A stretch of DNA of 64,000 bases. It comes from Angomonas deanei. Taxonomy: Eukaryota; Euglenozoa; Kinetoplastea; Trypanosomatida; Trypanosomatidae. Each line of letters begins with the position of its first letter. The stretch's first letter is position 1. Position numbers and translations under genes: made by a program. This document shows, one piece after another, positions 62,563 through 64,000 of the stretch. The stretch spans positions 1 to 64,000 of the forward strand of contig LR877149.1 in NCBI GenBank assembly GCA_903995115.1. The letters are read 5' to 3'. The notes beneath the pieces are model-generated. The model had not been told where the DNA came from. It ran no database searches and saw nothing but the letters and a program-made list of their open reading frames with translations.

Positions 62563-64000
62563 GATTCTCTACAAATGGTATGACAAATCACCAACGAAAT
62601 AAATAACAACAATAAAAAAAAAAAAAAAAGAAATAACTACACCACAGATAAATTCGAAAAAAAAAAAAAAAAGATACAGATTGAATCTTTCCGGTAAAAA
62701 TCCGAAATTCTTTCAGCAAATAATATCAAGAAAAAGTAGGAAGAGAAAAAAGAAAGATTAGAAGAAGCTGAGGGGGCGCAGACTAACAAAAAAAAAAAGA
62801 AAAGAAAATTCGGAGTATTAACCAGTGTAGCAAAAATAATAATTTAAAAAAAAAAAGGCAACGTAACCTCTAGAGGAAATATCGTACGAAACGAAACACA
62901 AAAAGTCCTCTTTGAAGTAAACAATTAAAAAAAAAAAAAGAAGCAGATGGGCATCACTCGCAGCAGCTCCAAGAAATAAGGAGAACCGCTGGGCATACAG
63001 ACAGGCAGAATAATAATAATAATAAAAACACGTATACTGACACTGTACTGGAATTACGCGTCAATACAATTTTTAAAAATATATGCCTCTGTCCTCGTTT
63101 ACTGACCACTGCTGGCTTTGTCGGTTAGCGGTTACTTCCGCAGACAACACTTGAAGTCTACGGTTGCCTCTGCCGCACAGCACCAGCGGCGAGAGCCATC
63201 ATGCAACGGCTAAAATTACTGAAGCATGCAGACAAAACACCGGCAAAATTGGTGCGTTAGATTGAAGAAATTAAACGCGCCCCGTTTGAATCTCTCCTCA
63301 TTGTGATCATTAGGTTTCACCCAACTATCGCCGCATCTAAAAAAAAAAAAAAAACTGATATAGTACACTTTATTCCGGAGCCGACAGAAATAATTCAAAA
63401 TGAGCAGTGAAACAAACACGGCAGCATAAAATAAAAATAAGTCGCAGATCATAGTGTGTTTGCTTATCCTTGGACCCCAACAATATATATATACGTTAGC
63501 TTTGCGTCCATCAGTACGATGCATGTAAGGTTCGTTTTATCTATAGATGCACACACCTAAATTTTAATTGGTGCTACGGTACTTTTCCTGACCCCGGCTG
63601 GGCAAACGGAGAAAAAAAAAAAAATGAGCAGACACACAGGAAAAAGAGGCAAACGCCGCTTGAAAAAAACAAAAAAAAGCAAAAAAAAAAAAAAAAAAAG
63701 GTGAGAACTGCAAATCTACAAGGAGTCTCATAAGGGATCCCCACAACGACCCACATTTGGGTAAACGGTATAAAAAACCCACCTTCCGGAAATATCGGCG
63801 GTCAAGGACGCGAAAGTACGCTGAGAAGACGCGTATATGAACGCGAACCGCTTAACTTCTTCCACCATTACATCATCAGAGGCGGTGTGACTGCTTGCGT
63901 AAGAGCACGCGGCAAACTGTCAAAAAAAAAAAAAAAAAAGGAGGCGGCCGCGACAACTAACCAATTAAATTAAAACAAAGGGGAGAGAGAAAAGAAGACA
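62563..64000. other. Gene-free, homopolymer-rich region
   Basis: About 1.44 kb with at least ten A-runs of 10-20 bases and no credible frame on either strand. The frames present are low-complexity Phe/Lys shadows. I searched by eye for tRNA box B sequences and found no convincing one. It could be a long leader region, a transcription start region upstream of the minus-strand cluster, or the spacer to the next gene beyond the window. Confidence 0.5.

Noticed and set aside
63270-63310. Possible tRNA box B near CGTTTGAATCTC
   Set aside because: Flanking bases do not form the T-arm or acceptor stem on either strand.

Overview
This window is the left end of a kinetoplastid chromosome, most likely from a Trypanosoma species. 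It opens with a C-rich (CCCTAA)n telomere. Nearly every gene is on the minus strand with no introns and short intergenic spacers. Most minus-strand genes have a poly-T or polypyrimidine run followed by AG upstream, as expected for trans-splicing of a polycistronic transcript read toward the telomere. RHS proteins (a Trypanosoma family) and VIPER/DIRS-like tyrosine-recombinase retroelements point the same way. From memory, PSMA3, VIT1, ZC3H5, ZFP3 and FEN1 are neighbours on T. brucei chromosome 3; I could not check this and do not name a species.

Layout. (1) 1-15 kb: telomere, short subtelomeric repeats, internal telomere-repeat blocks and two VIPER-like elements. The first (about 3.65-10.1 kb) carries Gag, a Ulp1-like peptidase fused to a tyrosine recombinase, and RT-RNase H. 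It has almost identical direct repeats arranged like the split direct repeats of YR retroelements. The second (about 10.34-14.65 kb) is older. (2) 15.7-32.3 kb: a gene-family zone with two intact leucine-rich-repeat genes and three LRR relics that share one N-terminal domain. It also has one full RHS gene, a 5'-truncated RHS, an inverted pair of RHS 5' ends, an RHS 3' relic, a third VIPER-like remnant, and a small secreted cysteine-rich peptide gene with its own trans-splice acceptor. (3) 32.7-62.6 kb: the conserved core, a minus-strand cluster of about 23 genes. These are Nup93/Nic96 nucleoporin, VID27, DDX31-like helicase, a single-TM protein, EMC10-like protein, cytochrome P450, RCK/MAK kinase, ZFP3-like and ZC3H5-like RNA-binding proteins, two SET proteins, proteasome alpha 3, an LRR-CCCH tail-anchored protein, a vacuolar iron transporter, FEN1, several unknowns and a long motif-repeat protein. 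(4) 62.6-64 kb: gene-free and homopolymer-rich.

Three otherwise well-conserved core genes (Nup96, VID27, FEN1) carry single-base frame changes. At least two of these sit in homopolymers, so long-read indel error is the simplest explanation. The observations most worth following are the Ulp1-recombinase fusion and its placement against telomere repeats, the CX3CX3C peptide, and the seven-copy motif array in the 841-residue protein.
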